A DNA stretch of 42,372 nucleotides, from positions 1 through 42,372 of the forward strand of contig JAQGDQ010001405.1 in NCBI GenBank assembly GCA_030141605.1, in the 5' to 3' direction. The stretch is from Tubiluchus corallicola (Eukaryota > Priapulida > Priapulimorpha > Priapulimorphida > Tubiluchidae). Below are positions 1 through 10,100 of this stretch, in pieces. How positions within the stretch are numbered: position 1 is the stretch's first letter; each line of letters starts with the position of its first letter. Both the position numbers and the translations under genes were made by a program. A model generated the notes under the pieces. It did not search any database. It was not told the DNA's origin and worked only from the letters and a program-made list of their open reading frames with translations.

Positions 1-184
1 GTGTTACACCATCATCGTTACCACTGCCAGCAGCAGCATCATAACAGTGTTACACCATCATCGTTACCACTGCCAGCACCAGCGTCATAACAGTATTACA
101 CCATCATCGTTACCACTGTCAGCAGCAGCGTTATAACAGTGTTACACCATCATCGCTACCACTGCCAGCAGCAGTAATAGGAGC
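1..184. repeat. 46-bp minisatellite, about 4 copies
   Basis: Units beginning GTGTTACACCATCATCG (or GTATTACACC) start at 1, 47, 93 and 139, an exact 46-base period. Copies differ by a few substitutions. The left edge is cut by the window, so the array may be longer. The units are rich in CAG/CAT trinucleotides. Confidence 0.9.
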
Positions 185-1014
185 ATCAAGAAGGAAGATT
201 CTCACTCCTTACTGCGGGCCTCACGCAAAACCAAACCATTGCTACAAGATGAGTGGCGGCTCGTGTATATGTACTGCAGCGCCCCCTGTTTTCACTCATT
301 ATGATCGATAACATTCAATATAATAAGTTTTTTCTTTAGTACTTTTTTATACTTGTGCGGAACCGGAGAACGTGAAGGAAGTACAATTTGTTCACAGCGC
401 AAGCAACATTGTGTTTGGCTGATGTGCGCATGCGGCCATGCGCACATGTTTGAGGTAAGACGTTGTACTTTAGAGGTAGAAGGCGTACTGTCGCCCACAG
501 CGGTACATGTTGTAAGTTGTCATGTGCATAAAAGCGGTGTATCGGCATATTCTTGAACTGAGACAATTTAGGCTATTCGTAAGAAAACAATATTTTTTGT
601 TTGGGAGTTTGTCAAGGTTATGTTTAAATTTGCTTGTTTGTTTGTTTAAAATCACAATTACAGCATTAAAATTACACATATGTTTGTTTCGTTTTATACA
701 GTATTAAGACAATGACCAAAAATTGTAAATTTTCCTGCACCGCCACTAATTTTAGCTACGAGGCGCCACAGTACAAGATGTTCTTTCCAGTGACGTCACT
801 GCCTTGTTTTCGTCTCACTTTCATAAGTTCTGTAAAAAATGGGAGAAAATGATCATTTTCCCAAAAAGAAGCCAAGTTGACGGTGCATGGCGAGTTGGAG
901 ACCTTTCAGGTTTTGCTGAAAGAATTCTTAAATGTGTCTACGTGGGTTAATACTCACATATAAAACTTTAGCTGTCACACTTTATTAATTATAATCCTTT
1001 ATGAACGTTTTAAT
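185..1014. other. No gene seen
   Basis: Short overlapping open frames on both strands have no recognisable domain and no conserved look. The sequence is AT-rich with one ATGCGGCCATGCGCACATG-like GC patch near 428-447. I see no supported feature here. Confidence 0.5.
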
Positions 1015-1236
1015 AAACAAAACTTTCCAAGTACGAAATTTTCCTAGTACCAAAAAATTCTTTGAACAAGGTGCAAAATATATAGTGCCCAAATATACCT
1101 GTACCAAAATTACCACGTACTAAAAATTCTTAGTAACAAAATTACCACGTACTAAAAATTCCTAGTACCAAATTTACCAGTGCCAAACATTCCTCATACC
1201 AGGTTTGCCTGAACCAAACTTACGTTTACCAAACTT
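1015..1236. repeat. Degenerate 16-bp minisatellite
   Basis: About a dozen diverged units resembling AAAATTCCTAGTACC follow one another (for example around 1106, 1122, 1138, 1154, 1170). The unit is about 15-17 bases and the sequence recurs as AAA-TT-CC-GTACC throughout. The high divergence points to an old array. Confidence 0.75.
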
Positions 1237-2120
1237 TACTACATTCGAGAACATGACAGAGAGTGTTTAAAGTTCTTGGGTAAATAAGTCGTGGATTTCT
1301 GTTTTATTCTTATTATTTTTAAAGCGGATTTAACCTGATGCGATCTCTCTGCATTGTAAAGCCATACTAAAGAATGAGGGAATGTTGTTAAGACGCTCTT
1401 AATTACTGCCCAATAAAAATTCTCCATCACAGCAGAGCTAATGTTATGTTTGCATATTAACACACACAAGACCCACACGATTCATGCCACACCGTCTGTG
1501 CACCACACCACTGATGTCACACCTTTGAAACTGTGTGTGCTATGACATACGCTAATGATCAATAATGGACGAACATTCTACATAGTTTTCGCTTACTGCT
1601 TCTCAGGCTCTGTGGGCAACAGGCTCAAGCAGCGTTTATCAGACATGCGTTATGCGCATGCGTTATTTGACTATAGACAAAACCACTTTATATTTTCAAT
1701 GCGCCCATCTAACATGCTACTGTATGTGTTTCGAATTATAAAAAAGACAGTCTCAAATCATTTGTTGGCGTTGGGAAATGATTTAATGTTTGCGGTTAGT
1801 TGCAAGAAAGTTTTTCAAATGTTATTCCTCCTTTCTGATCTTAATTATTGTCTATTACTAAATAGGTTCCGTAATAATGCAGAAACAAATTGATGTAGAA
1901 GTTTGCAGTTTAACCCCAGCTAATAATTGTAATTATCTCAATATAAAGGAAAATGTGTCTAAAATGGTATGTCTTTTGGCATTCCATTTGTCGTCCAGTG
2001 GCCGCCTCTCGCAAATTCTAAATATGCCTCCTACACCCACCTTTAACGGGCTATCTATCCGTTGCCAGCACCACCCATGGCCCATTCCCGTTCTCTACAT
2101 CTCAGCGGTATAAGATTTGC
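1237..2120. other. No recognised gene
   Basis: A 112-codon open frame lies on the + strand at 1555-1893. It shows no domain I recognise, no signal peptide and no flanking splice pattern that would make it convincing, so it is not called as a gene. The rest is featureless. Confidence 0.45.
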
Positions 2121-2190
2121 AAAAAAACGGCCGAAAAATGGCCATTTTTGGAGGTTTTTCGCCCCCCGTTCGTCCCGGTGAGCCCGATTT
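2121..2190. other. GC-rich patch with a perfect 16-bp palindrome
   Basis: AAAAATGGCCATTTTT at 2134-2149 is its own reverse complement. It is preceded by AAAAACGGCCG and followed by a C-rich stretch (CGCCCCCCGTTCGTCCCGG). This contrasts with the AT-rich surroundings. It may be the end of an unrecognised repeat. Confidence 0.5.
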
Positions 2191-2970
2191 AAAAAATAAA
2201 CCCCCAATGGCAAGACACTAGATCAAGACCTTTCGTTTGATGCATAGAGCTGTAGCCTCGAATCTTATATATATATATATATACCAGTAGAATTAATATA
2301 TGCAATTTATCAATATTATGACATCTAAGCCCAGACCTTTTGGTAATATACATGTTTAACAAAAATAATAATATTAGCAAAGTAAATTTTCTGAATTGCA
2401 AACAGCTTCATGAATTTTACCCTATCAAATGCTTGACTCGCTTCAAGTAATGCATATACGGTAGCTTATATCATACAAATCATACAAGGTAATCTTCGTC
2501 TAACAAGTTTATAAATTTCTGGAAGCGTTTCATTACATAAGAAAATATGACTTAGCATTATCTTAACTTGTGAATTTTTTTATATAAAATTTTGTTTAAC
2601 AAAAAAGCGTAATGTATTACGTGGCGCTGAGCAGACACCTGGCATAACTTGCCATTGATTTATCATCAACATCGTCGTCATCATTTAGACTACTTTAATC
2701 TCTCTTATGCGGAAATTACAGGAGCCTGCCGAGATTTCTGATGTCTCCTCGCCTATAAAGAAAAAAGGCAAAAAAATTACCATGGTCTTATGCTGGTACA
2801 AATATCTCAAAGGCTTTGGTAAAGCGAAAAAAATCGTACTAACTACAACACAAGCAAAATACAAAAAAGTTAACAATACAAGGATTAGCTATAACTACTA
2901 ATTACTGCGAAAGTTTTTCTTGCCTGCTTAATATAATTAAATGGAATTATATTTGATTTGAAATAAGAAA
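2191..2970. other. Non-coding, AT-rich
   Basis: Contains a short (TA)n run near 2264-2282. Small open frames at 2685-2901 on both strands have low-complexity Lys-rich or Phe/Leu-rich translations and no known domain. This is the upstream flank of the fucosyltransferase frame. Confidence 0.5.
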
Positions 2971-4079
2971 ATGAATAAAAAAACAGCAACATGCATATGG
3001 ATTTTTTGCCTGGTTTTAGTTTCTTTGTGCACAATTAACATACCATGGAAACTAGTGGAGAAAGCTGGGAAACTTAGAAACATTAGCTTCTTTCAAGATC
3101 CAAGCACACAAATAAATAAAAAAGTTATACTGCTCTGGAATTGGTACAATCACAGTCCGTTCTTCTGGGAGCGATTTGAAAATCCTTTTTCTCGTCTGTG
3201 TCCCGATCACCAAAGAAACTGTGAAATTACGCATGACAAATCTCGATTGAACGAAAGTGCTGCAGTGGTTGTACATATGAGGATAGGAAAAGAGTTTCCA
3301 ACAGATCCTTTTCCTAGTTCAAGGCCATCATGGCAACGATGGATTTTTTTGTTACTGAAAGTCCCAGCAGAATGAAACTTGCAACACGTGGTAAAAATCC
3401 AGATTTGACACATTTAAACAACATATTTAACTTGACTATGACATATCGTCAAGATTCAGATATTCCGCGTTTGCATGGCAGAGTTGTTAGAAAAAAGGAA
3501 ACGATTGCGACCGTACCACAAGGAAAAACGAAACTTGTTGCATGGTTTGTAAGTAACTGCAAAACAGACTATACAGACCGCATGGAATATGTTAAAGAAT
3601 TAAAGAAGTATGTAAAAGTGGATGTTTATGGTAAATGTGGTGAACTAACATGTGTGGAAAAGAGTTCTTGCAAGGAAATCTTGAAAAGGAACTACAAGTT
3701 CTATTTGTCGTTCGAAAATTCTTTCTGCCGCGACTACATAACTGAAAAAGTGTACAATATGTTGATGTATGACGTTGTACCAGTTGTCAGAGGAAGTGCG
3801 GACTACAGTAAACTAACACCCCCTCATTCAGTTATCAACACTGCTGAGTTTGCATCACCAAAACACCTTGCCAAATATTTACTATACTTAGACAAAAATG
3901 ACACTGAATATTTAAAATATTTTCATTGGAAGAAATATTATGGCGTCAAATGAAAAGGTGATGAAAGTTTTTGCCTTTTGTGTGAAAAATTGAACAACCC
4001 GTATGAACCCCAGAAAGTTTACGATATTCATGACTGGTGGGTTGTGCAGGGAAATTGTGTGAGAGCTAAAAGACATTAG
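2971..4079 (+). pseudogene. alpha-1,3-fucosyltransferase (GT10), broken
   Basis: GT10 enzymes transfer fucose from GDP-fucose to GlcNAc-containing glycans in the Golgi. The ATG at 2971 is followed by a short cytoplasmic end and a hydrophobic segment at about residues 7-24, a type II anchor. The catalytic stem includes ILLWNWYN and the diagnostic GT10 signature YKFYLSFENSFCRDYITEK near residue 242 (3693-3749). Two lesions break the frame. At 3344-3350 a run of 7 T needs one more T to join WQRWIF to FVTESPSRM; without it translation stops after 134 codons. At 3951-3953 an in-frame TGA follows KKYYGVK, yet the same frame continues for 41 codons with the typical GT10 C-terminal CLLC and DWW motifs before TAG at 4077. 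Without these lesions it would be about 369 residues, normal for the family. There is no intron and no poly(A) tract, so a retrocopy is not shown. An ATTAAA lies at 4089. Sequencing error at either site cannot be excluded. Confidence 0.87.
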
Positions 4080-4259
4080 ATGTTTGTTATTAAAGCGGTA
4101 CAAGAAAACGGAATTTCGGTGTCCATTAGTTGTGTTATTTCACATCACTGTTTTCTGGATATTTTATTGCATTTTAACAGTTGCTCCCATTGATGACATC
4201 TAATGCTTCCTGACTAATATATACATCATCTGCACACATAGACTACAAACCCATAGTGC
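4080..4259. other. 3' flank of the fucosyltransferase frame
   Basis: ATTAAA at 4089-4094, ten bases after the TAG, could serve as a polyadenylation signal. No other feature is seen. Confidence 0.35.
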
Positions 4260-4320
4260 ACCAAAGTCTGGAATCGAACCTGCCTGTATTAAAAAGGCTG
4301 AATCACTACTGCCAAAATTC
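4200..4320 (-). mobile_element. tRNA-derived SINE-like head
   Basis: On the minus strand, GGTTCGATTCC (4270-4280) matches a tRNA B box. TGGCAGTAGTGATT (4301-4314) resembles an A box about 34 bases upstream, the spacing of a polymerase III promoter. The intervening sequence does not fold like a real tRNA, so a SINE or tRNA relic is the best reading. The 3' boundary was not found. Confidence 0.55.
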
Positions 4321-4495
4321 CTAGAAAACCATAAGTTTCTTTTCTGTCAAACCTATAATGTCACTCTTTCTCTTGTTTCATTTTCCATTATTTTGTCAGC
4401 AAAAAGACAATATCTACCGTGGCGTGCCTCGCGTTTTTTATTCAAGATAGCAGCGGTCAAGTTTTTTTTATTTTAATATGGCGCAGCCTTTGCTT
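4321..4495. other. No feature
   Basis: AT-rich lead-in to the following minisatellite. Diverged unit-like pieces (TTCAAGATAGCAGC, TAATATGGCGCAGC) suggest that the array once began here. Confidence 0.4.
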
Positions 4496-4615
4496 TTCAT
4501 ATCAAGATGGTAGCACACATGTTTTTCAGTTCAAAATGGCAGCACACATGTTTTTCAGTTCAAAATGGCAGCACACATGTTTTTCAGTTCAAAATGGCAG
4601 CACACTTGTTTTTAA
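4496..4615. repeat. 29-bp minisatellite, about 4 copies
   Basis: CAAAATGGCAGCACAC recurs at 4532, 4561 and 4590, an exact 29-base spacing, with a diverged copy at 4503. Each unit also holds a TGTTTTTCAG block. The unit contains an AAAATGGC core, which resembles a YY1-type site by eye only. Confidence 0.88.
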
Positions 4616-6256
4616 ATTAAAGAATATGGTATACACTTTTTTCTATTGTGTTTCCATTATCACATCTTAGTTGTACATTGGCTAAATGCAAAAGGTTTCT
4701 TCCCGGGCGTCCTTAGTTGCACATTAGAGCAAGAGTTGTCCTTGAATAGTTTTCTGAATTTGTTGCTTATTGTGAAGTGCCGTTGTCTACGTATAACTGT
4801 AGATCAACGAAAGCCACAATTATATACTTTCATTGCTCATGTTGTCGGGTTTTACAAATAAGAAAAATAATATTTTTATGTAAAAATGGGCACAACATGT
4901 GGTCATCATATAAAAACAGAACTTCTAGCAGATTAAAGTCGCCTAATCTGGCGTGTTTTTACAATAAAAGTATTTTGTAAGTAAGGCAGACCAACATTTA
5001 TTGCGAGCTGTATTGCTGACCATGTTTTCAGTTATTGCCACAAAAATCTTTACACTAACATCCAATATGTTGCTCTATTCTTGCTCTTGTGGGTTGTTTA
5101 CACATCTGCTAAATGCACAATTACAGGGGGCATATTTATTAAAGTTTCCACGGTTGTAAAAATTTCGCAAAGTTTGATGGAATCTCGAGAAAGGGCGCAA
5201 ATAGGACGCTTTCTAGGAGCTGCCTACCTAACGGAGTCAAGGTCTGTTTCACTGCTGCTTTTTAAAAGTTGATTGTTGATCCTATGGGGAGTTCGTGCTA
5301 AATCAGTATGCCCCAATTATAATGATGATCGAAGTAATGCGGCTTCAACAAATAGTCTCATTGCCTATTTTTCACAAATAAAATGTGATTTGTTTTCCTT
5401 GGTAATATCGATGACCTTTCGTGTAGCTGCAACAAATCGACTGAGAGTCCTCGCCATTACTTTTTCGAGTTTTCAAACTATACACAGAACACCATTATTG
5501 GATCAAGCATATTATTATCAACAAATAACTCAAAAGTGACACACCAACCCTAAACCTGCTATTATGTACAACGACATTTATTATAAACTCAGTTCAGGTC
5601 ATCCATCCAGTCACATTTTCGTCAAATTGTTGTAGAACTGCATAAAGTCTACTAAACGTTTTTTTTCTAATTGATTGTATGTGTAATTATTACGTATATT
5701 GAACTGTAACCTGGGTTATTTTGAATTTTGGGCTTTTTAATTAAACACCAATTATTGAGTAATCATAATTTCGTATAACTAAGAGGACGACGTACATTGT
5801 TAGTTGTTTCTGGTATCACTTCTGTAGTCTGTAGGCTTTGTATATTTCAACTTTAGTGTTAACAGATGGATTACTTGTGTTTTGAACTAACTATCTATGT
5901 AACTATATTCTTGATAAAAATTTGCATGTAATACATTTGTTGCACAGTGGAAAAATTCCAACCAGTAATATTAGTGTGCTACTTTAAATCCACTTAAAAT
6001 AAATAAAGTCTATATAAATAACTTTTGAAATTTCAAATTTAAATGCGCGAGCGAAAACCGCTGCGCAGATAAGGCCCGTACTTTAGCAACTTGCTCCTCT
6101 ACAGGTTAAATAAGATGCTTTTTACTGAAAAAGGGAAACGGCGTCTTATCGTGCATGCGTTAAGTAAAGAAGTGAAACTGTTTAATAAGAAAGAAGAATT
6201 GATAGAACGGAGTTAGAGTTACCTTACTCTTCATCATCAGTGATCGCGTCATTAAA
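4616..6256. other. Intergenic DNA between the two glycosyltransferases
   Basis: Several open frames of 60-90 codons occur (for example 5273-5539 +) but none shows a known domain. The stretch just before 6257 would contain the promoter and 5' UTR of the GT49 gene. No clear TATA box or initiator could be assigned. Confidence 0.5.
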
Positions 6257-7126
6257 ATGTTTAGGCGCCGTTTCTTAAAAACACTTACAATAACTCTGTG
6301 TAGTATTTGGACCTTTATTTTTGTGTCTAGGCGTTATGCCTCTTTAAGTCTGTTAATTAACAGCAATTTTGCAGGTGAAAATGAATTACCAAGTAAAACT
6401 GCAGTTCAGAATATTAACACAAATCGTTTTAATGAAAAAGAAAAAACTTTTGTAAAACTAAACGTACAGAAGACGATGTTTTTTGATACAGTGAGTAAAA
6501 CTAATATTTCCTACACTAAAGTATTAAACTACATTGTACGAGATAGACGATTTCCTCGAGAAAGAACAATGACCATTGCAACGCAAACATCTTGGCATTT
6601 TATGCATCACTTGGTGGATTTGGCTGAGAGGTTTGATGGACCAATTTCAGCAGCTTTATATACACCTGATGACAGTTTTGATTTCATAATGAACAGAATA
6701 AATCTATATCGAAGATGTCATTTATATTTCAAGCGGCTAGTCTCAGTTTCTCTCTTCTTTCCCACGAATTCGCCTCCTATTAGTGAAAAAAACAAAAGGG
6801 AAGTTCAGCTAAATTGTGACCACATCTCTTTGCCACCATCCAATGGTCCTGACGTGTCACAATACGGAACTTATCCAATAAACGTTGGGAGAAATGCAGC
6901 TCGTTTAGCCGTCTATACAGAATTTGTTTTGCTGCTGGATGTGGAACTGAAACCTACTCCACACTTGATGGAAAAATTTTTTGGCATGTTGAACAGAAAA
7001 CCAACACCTCAAAAAACCGTGTACGTTCTTCAAGCTTTTGAAATTGCTGACGATCAAGTAATACCTAAAAACAAAGAGGAATTGCGAAAAATGATAATGC
7101 ATGGAAACGCTGTGCCATTCCACCAG
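6257..7126 (+). CDS. B4GAT1-like: GT49 gene, exon 1 (290 codons)
   Basis: Carries the ATG (6257), membrane anchor, stem and the first half of the catalytic domain, through the DxD-position motif, ending ...VPFHQ. The donor CAG|GTAAAT is strong. The frame stays open past the donor to 7207, but that tail (VNTFVFCLLC...) is hydrophobic and unlike the family, so it is intron read-through. Confidence 0.88.
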
Positions 7127-10100
7127 GTAAATACTTTTGTGTTCTGTCTTTTATGTATAAAGACTGTCCAGTTGTACTGTTATTTCACACTCTCTTGCGT
7201 CTTCTAAACCCTTTAACAGGGTGATGACTGAGAGGTAGGCCGGTTGTGGTTTTTACATTGAACAATTCATTTATGCCACAAGATTTCATAATCGAGTGGT
7301 CTCGTAAACATTAAAAAACAATTTTAAAGCACCACTTTTCACTAATACTGTAATTAGATATATGCATTGCATATTGCTGAAACGGATTATTACAAAACAA
7401 CTTACTTATTATACAGAGTAAGGAGTATGCTGCGGTTTTTGTTATACGCTTTATCAAAGCTAAAAGACACCTTATGGCTTACTGATTGTGGCTTCTTACG
7501 ACATTCTCTGTACGTCACTGACTTTTATGTTTTTAGCGACTTAAAACTGAAAATAAAGCGAAACGATGTGGGACAATAGCTTCAAATGTGAAATTGTTGA
7601 ATTTAATAATTTCCTTGTTGTAAAGTAAGATAAAATCAGTAATGAGCAAAACCAGCTTTTTTAAAATGGGACAGGAATCTCGATCTTTTGAACTTTGAAC
7701 GTAACGAAAACATTGTTATCAGGTCGAAATGCCCATCGTTTTCGACCCTCCTCTAATTTGTGGCGGACTGATTAGTACGAAGCAATTGCGTAGTGGCATT
7801 GAATGCCTGATATAAAACAGGGATTAAAAAATTGCCTCGTCGGCATGTAAGTGTTTTATCTCAGCACCTGTTCCGTAATGACAAAGCGCATAGAGCACTA
7901 TGACTTAGATATCTGCCGAATTATTTGCAGTTATTTAAATGCATTACTTCGCTTCGTTTTACACATTTCGACATTTTTGGAACAAGTACGCCGTTGAACA
8001 TGCATATCATACCAGGCGGTTTCGTTGCACTGGAAGCCAGTACTGAAGGCAGTAGACGTAAGCTGCCCTCAGCAGAAGGTTTTAAAACTCATTTCAGTTC
8101 TGTTTATTTTATTTGTCCCTTTCGTTTTTGTAATGTTAAAAGTACAAAAGTTTAATAAAGCGTTATGAAGGCGGAGTGGTGAACAAACAATCTTCTAGTC
8201 ACCTCTATAGTTTAACCAGTTGTGCATTGACAAACTTTGAACAATGTATATATTACTTACTTATAACACCGAGCATTGAATATGGAGTTGTACCGTGCAA
8301 AAAATCATTCTCAACAAAACAAAGATAAATTGAAAAAAAAGTACAACATGAAGCAGTCAGAGTTGTGACAGGGCTATCAGACGTACTAGTCATGTAATAA
8401 ATTATAATGAATGTAAATGGGAAACATTACAGAGTCGCACCTCTAATCATAAGCCTACAGTATAATATTACAAAAGGATTGGTACTTAATACATTGGAAG
8501 CTTCGTTACAAGTGCCACAGGAAACGAGAGCTAGATACAAATTGAGGAATTTATATGACATACCATTGTTCAAAACAATTACTTAAATTTGTCATGAATC
8601 ATTTTTTCTTGAGAGACTGCATGTTTCTACGAGGAATAATCTGTCTGTGGATGTCAGTGAACAAACTACTGTGATGACCCTGAACTTTTACTTCCTAAAG
8701 AGGGGCATGCTGCGATAGTTTTACATCTCATAACAGAAGGGAGCTAGTAACATAGTTACAAAAGTATGGATGCCCAAGGCGGATGTTAAAATATGGGGGA
8801 CTATGGCCTATTTGCACTGTGTACACTAATGGATCTGAAGAAAAGTGATTAACTGGCAGATATTAAAATAATTAATCAAAAAATTTAATCGTCAACAAAT
8901 TCCAAAGTGATTCAGTTTAAGCAAAAGTTCAGTTATAACAAAAATATAGCAATATTGACAAAGCTTGGGGTTAGTAGGGTATATACACGTTTGCATAAAG
9001 TTCATGTCTGCCCACTATGTACCTAGGATTTTTTGGAACACTTTTCCTTTAAAGCGAACAGTTTATAGGACGGTAGCAGTACGTCGTAATATAACCTCTG
9101 CGTCTGAATACAGTTGTGATTCCAAACTTCGTCAGAGAAACTACCAATTGGTCTTTACCCAGCAAGTAGCATCGAAGAACATTAGGCTAGTATATGTGAT
9201 GTTTACGTTATCAGTGCGACGTTAGTTACGATCGTAGCTAAAGCGAAAAGTGCCTGTTACCACCCTGGATGTGGTTCTGTAGTAGGTCGATTCATTTGTC
9301 AGTCAGTGGCTAACTCTACTACTGCAGACTGCAAGCCAGCATCTCCGGACAACTCTGGTTGACGACTACAGGTTACAACAACTAGGCTCTCACAGTATCA
9401 CCATGTACATTACACACCATATCTTGTGTGAAACTTTCTAGTGTGACATTTCTCTTCAAAGACATATAACTTCACAGAGACGAGTAAACGACCTGTTTCG
9501 TTCTGTGTCAAGTTGCCGTCTATATCTAAACAGTGTTGAACGAAGTTCATCGAGAAGCCACTCGCTTAAACAGCTATAATTTTATTCACCTGTGTACTAT
9601 CGTTAACCTTCACTTAGCCACTGCATTATAGCCGCGATAGGGAAGACAAGAGTGGATCAGACTAAATTTAAAAGGGGGTTTGTTAGTAGGTGCCTAAATC
9701 TTAAGAAAATATCAACAATTGAAAATGCAATTAACTATCACTGCCAGTAGCTAAATATCATACATGTCAATTAATTAAACATGGAGTATGAATAGGGCTT
9801 AATGTTGCATAAGCATTATGTGAGAACTGCTAAATGTATGGCGAAACATAGAACTACATTAATAGATTTAAAAACGTATAGCCGATGATGTAAATCCGTA
9901 GACGGTAGGTACCTACAAAACCTAAGGGTGCCTGCTATCTAAGGGAAGGCGAGAAATTCAGATGTGCTTAACTAGCAGATGCCGCGTCCCAGTTTGACGC
10001 ATGTAAAAAGCAAGCTTTGATTTTTATTGACTTTTGTTCATATGACTTCTTAGTTTTGTGATAACCAGCTTCATTGGTTACCTTGACTGTTCAGGCTAAC

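Noticed and set aside
4262-4314. Genuine tRNA gene on the minus strand
   Set aside because: A and B boxes are present, but acceptor and anticodon stems do not form.
7127-7207. Extension of GT49 exon 1 to the stop at 7207
   Set aside because: A strong donor at 7126/7127 and phase-matched downstream exons with family motifs make intron read-through the better explanation.
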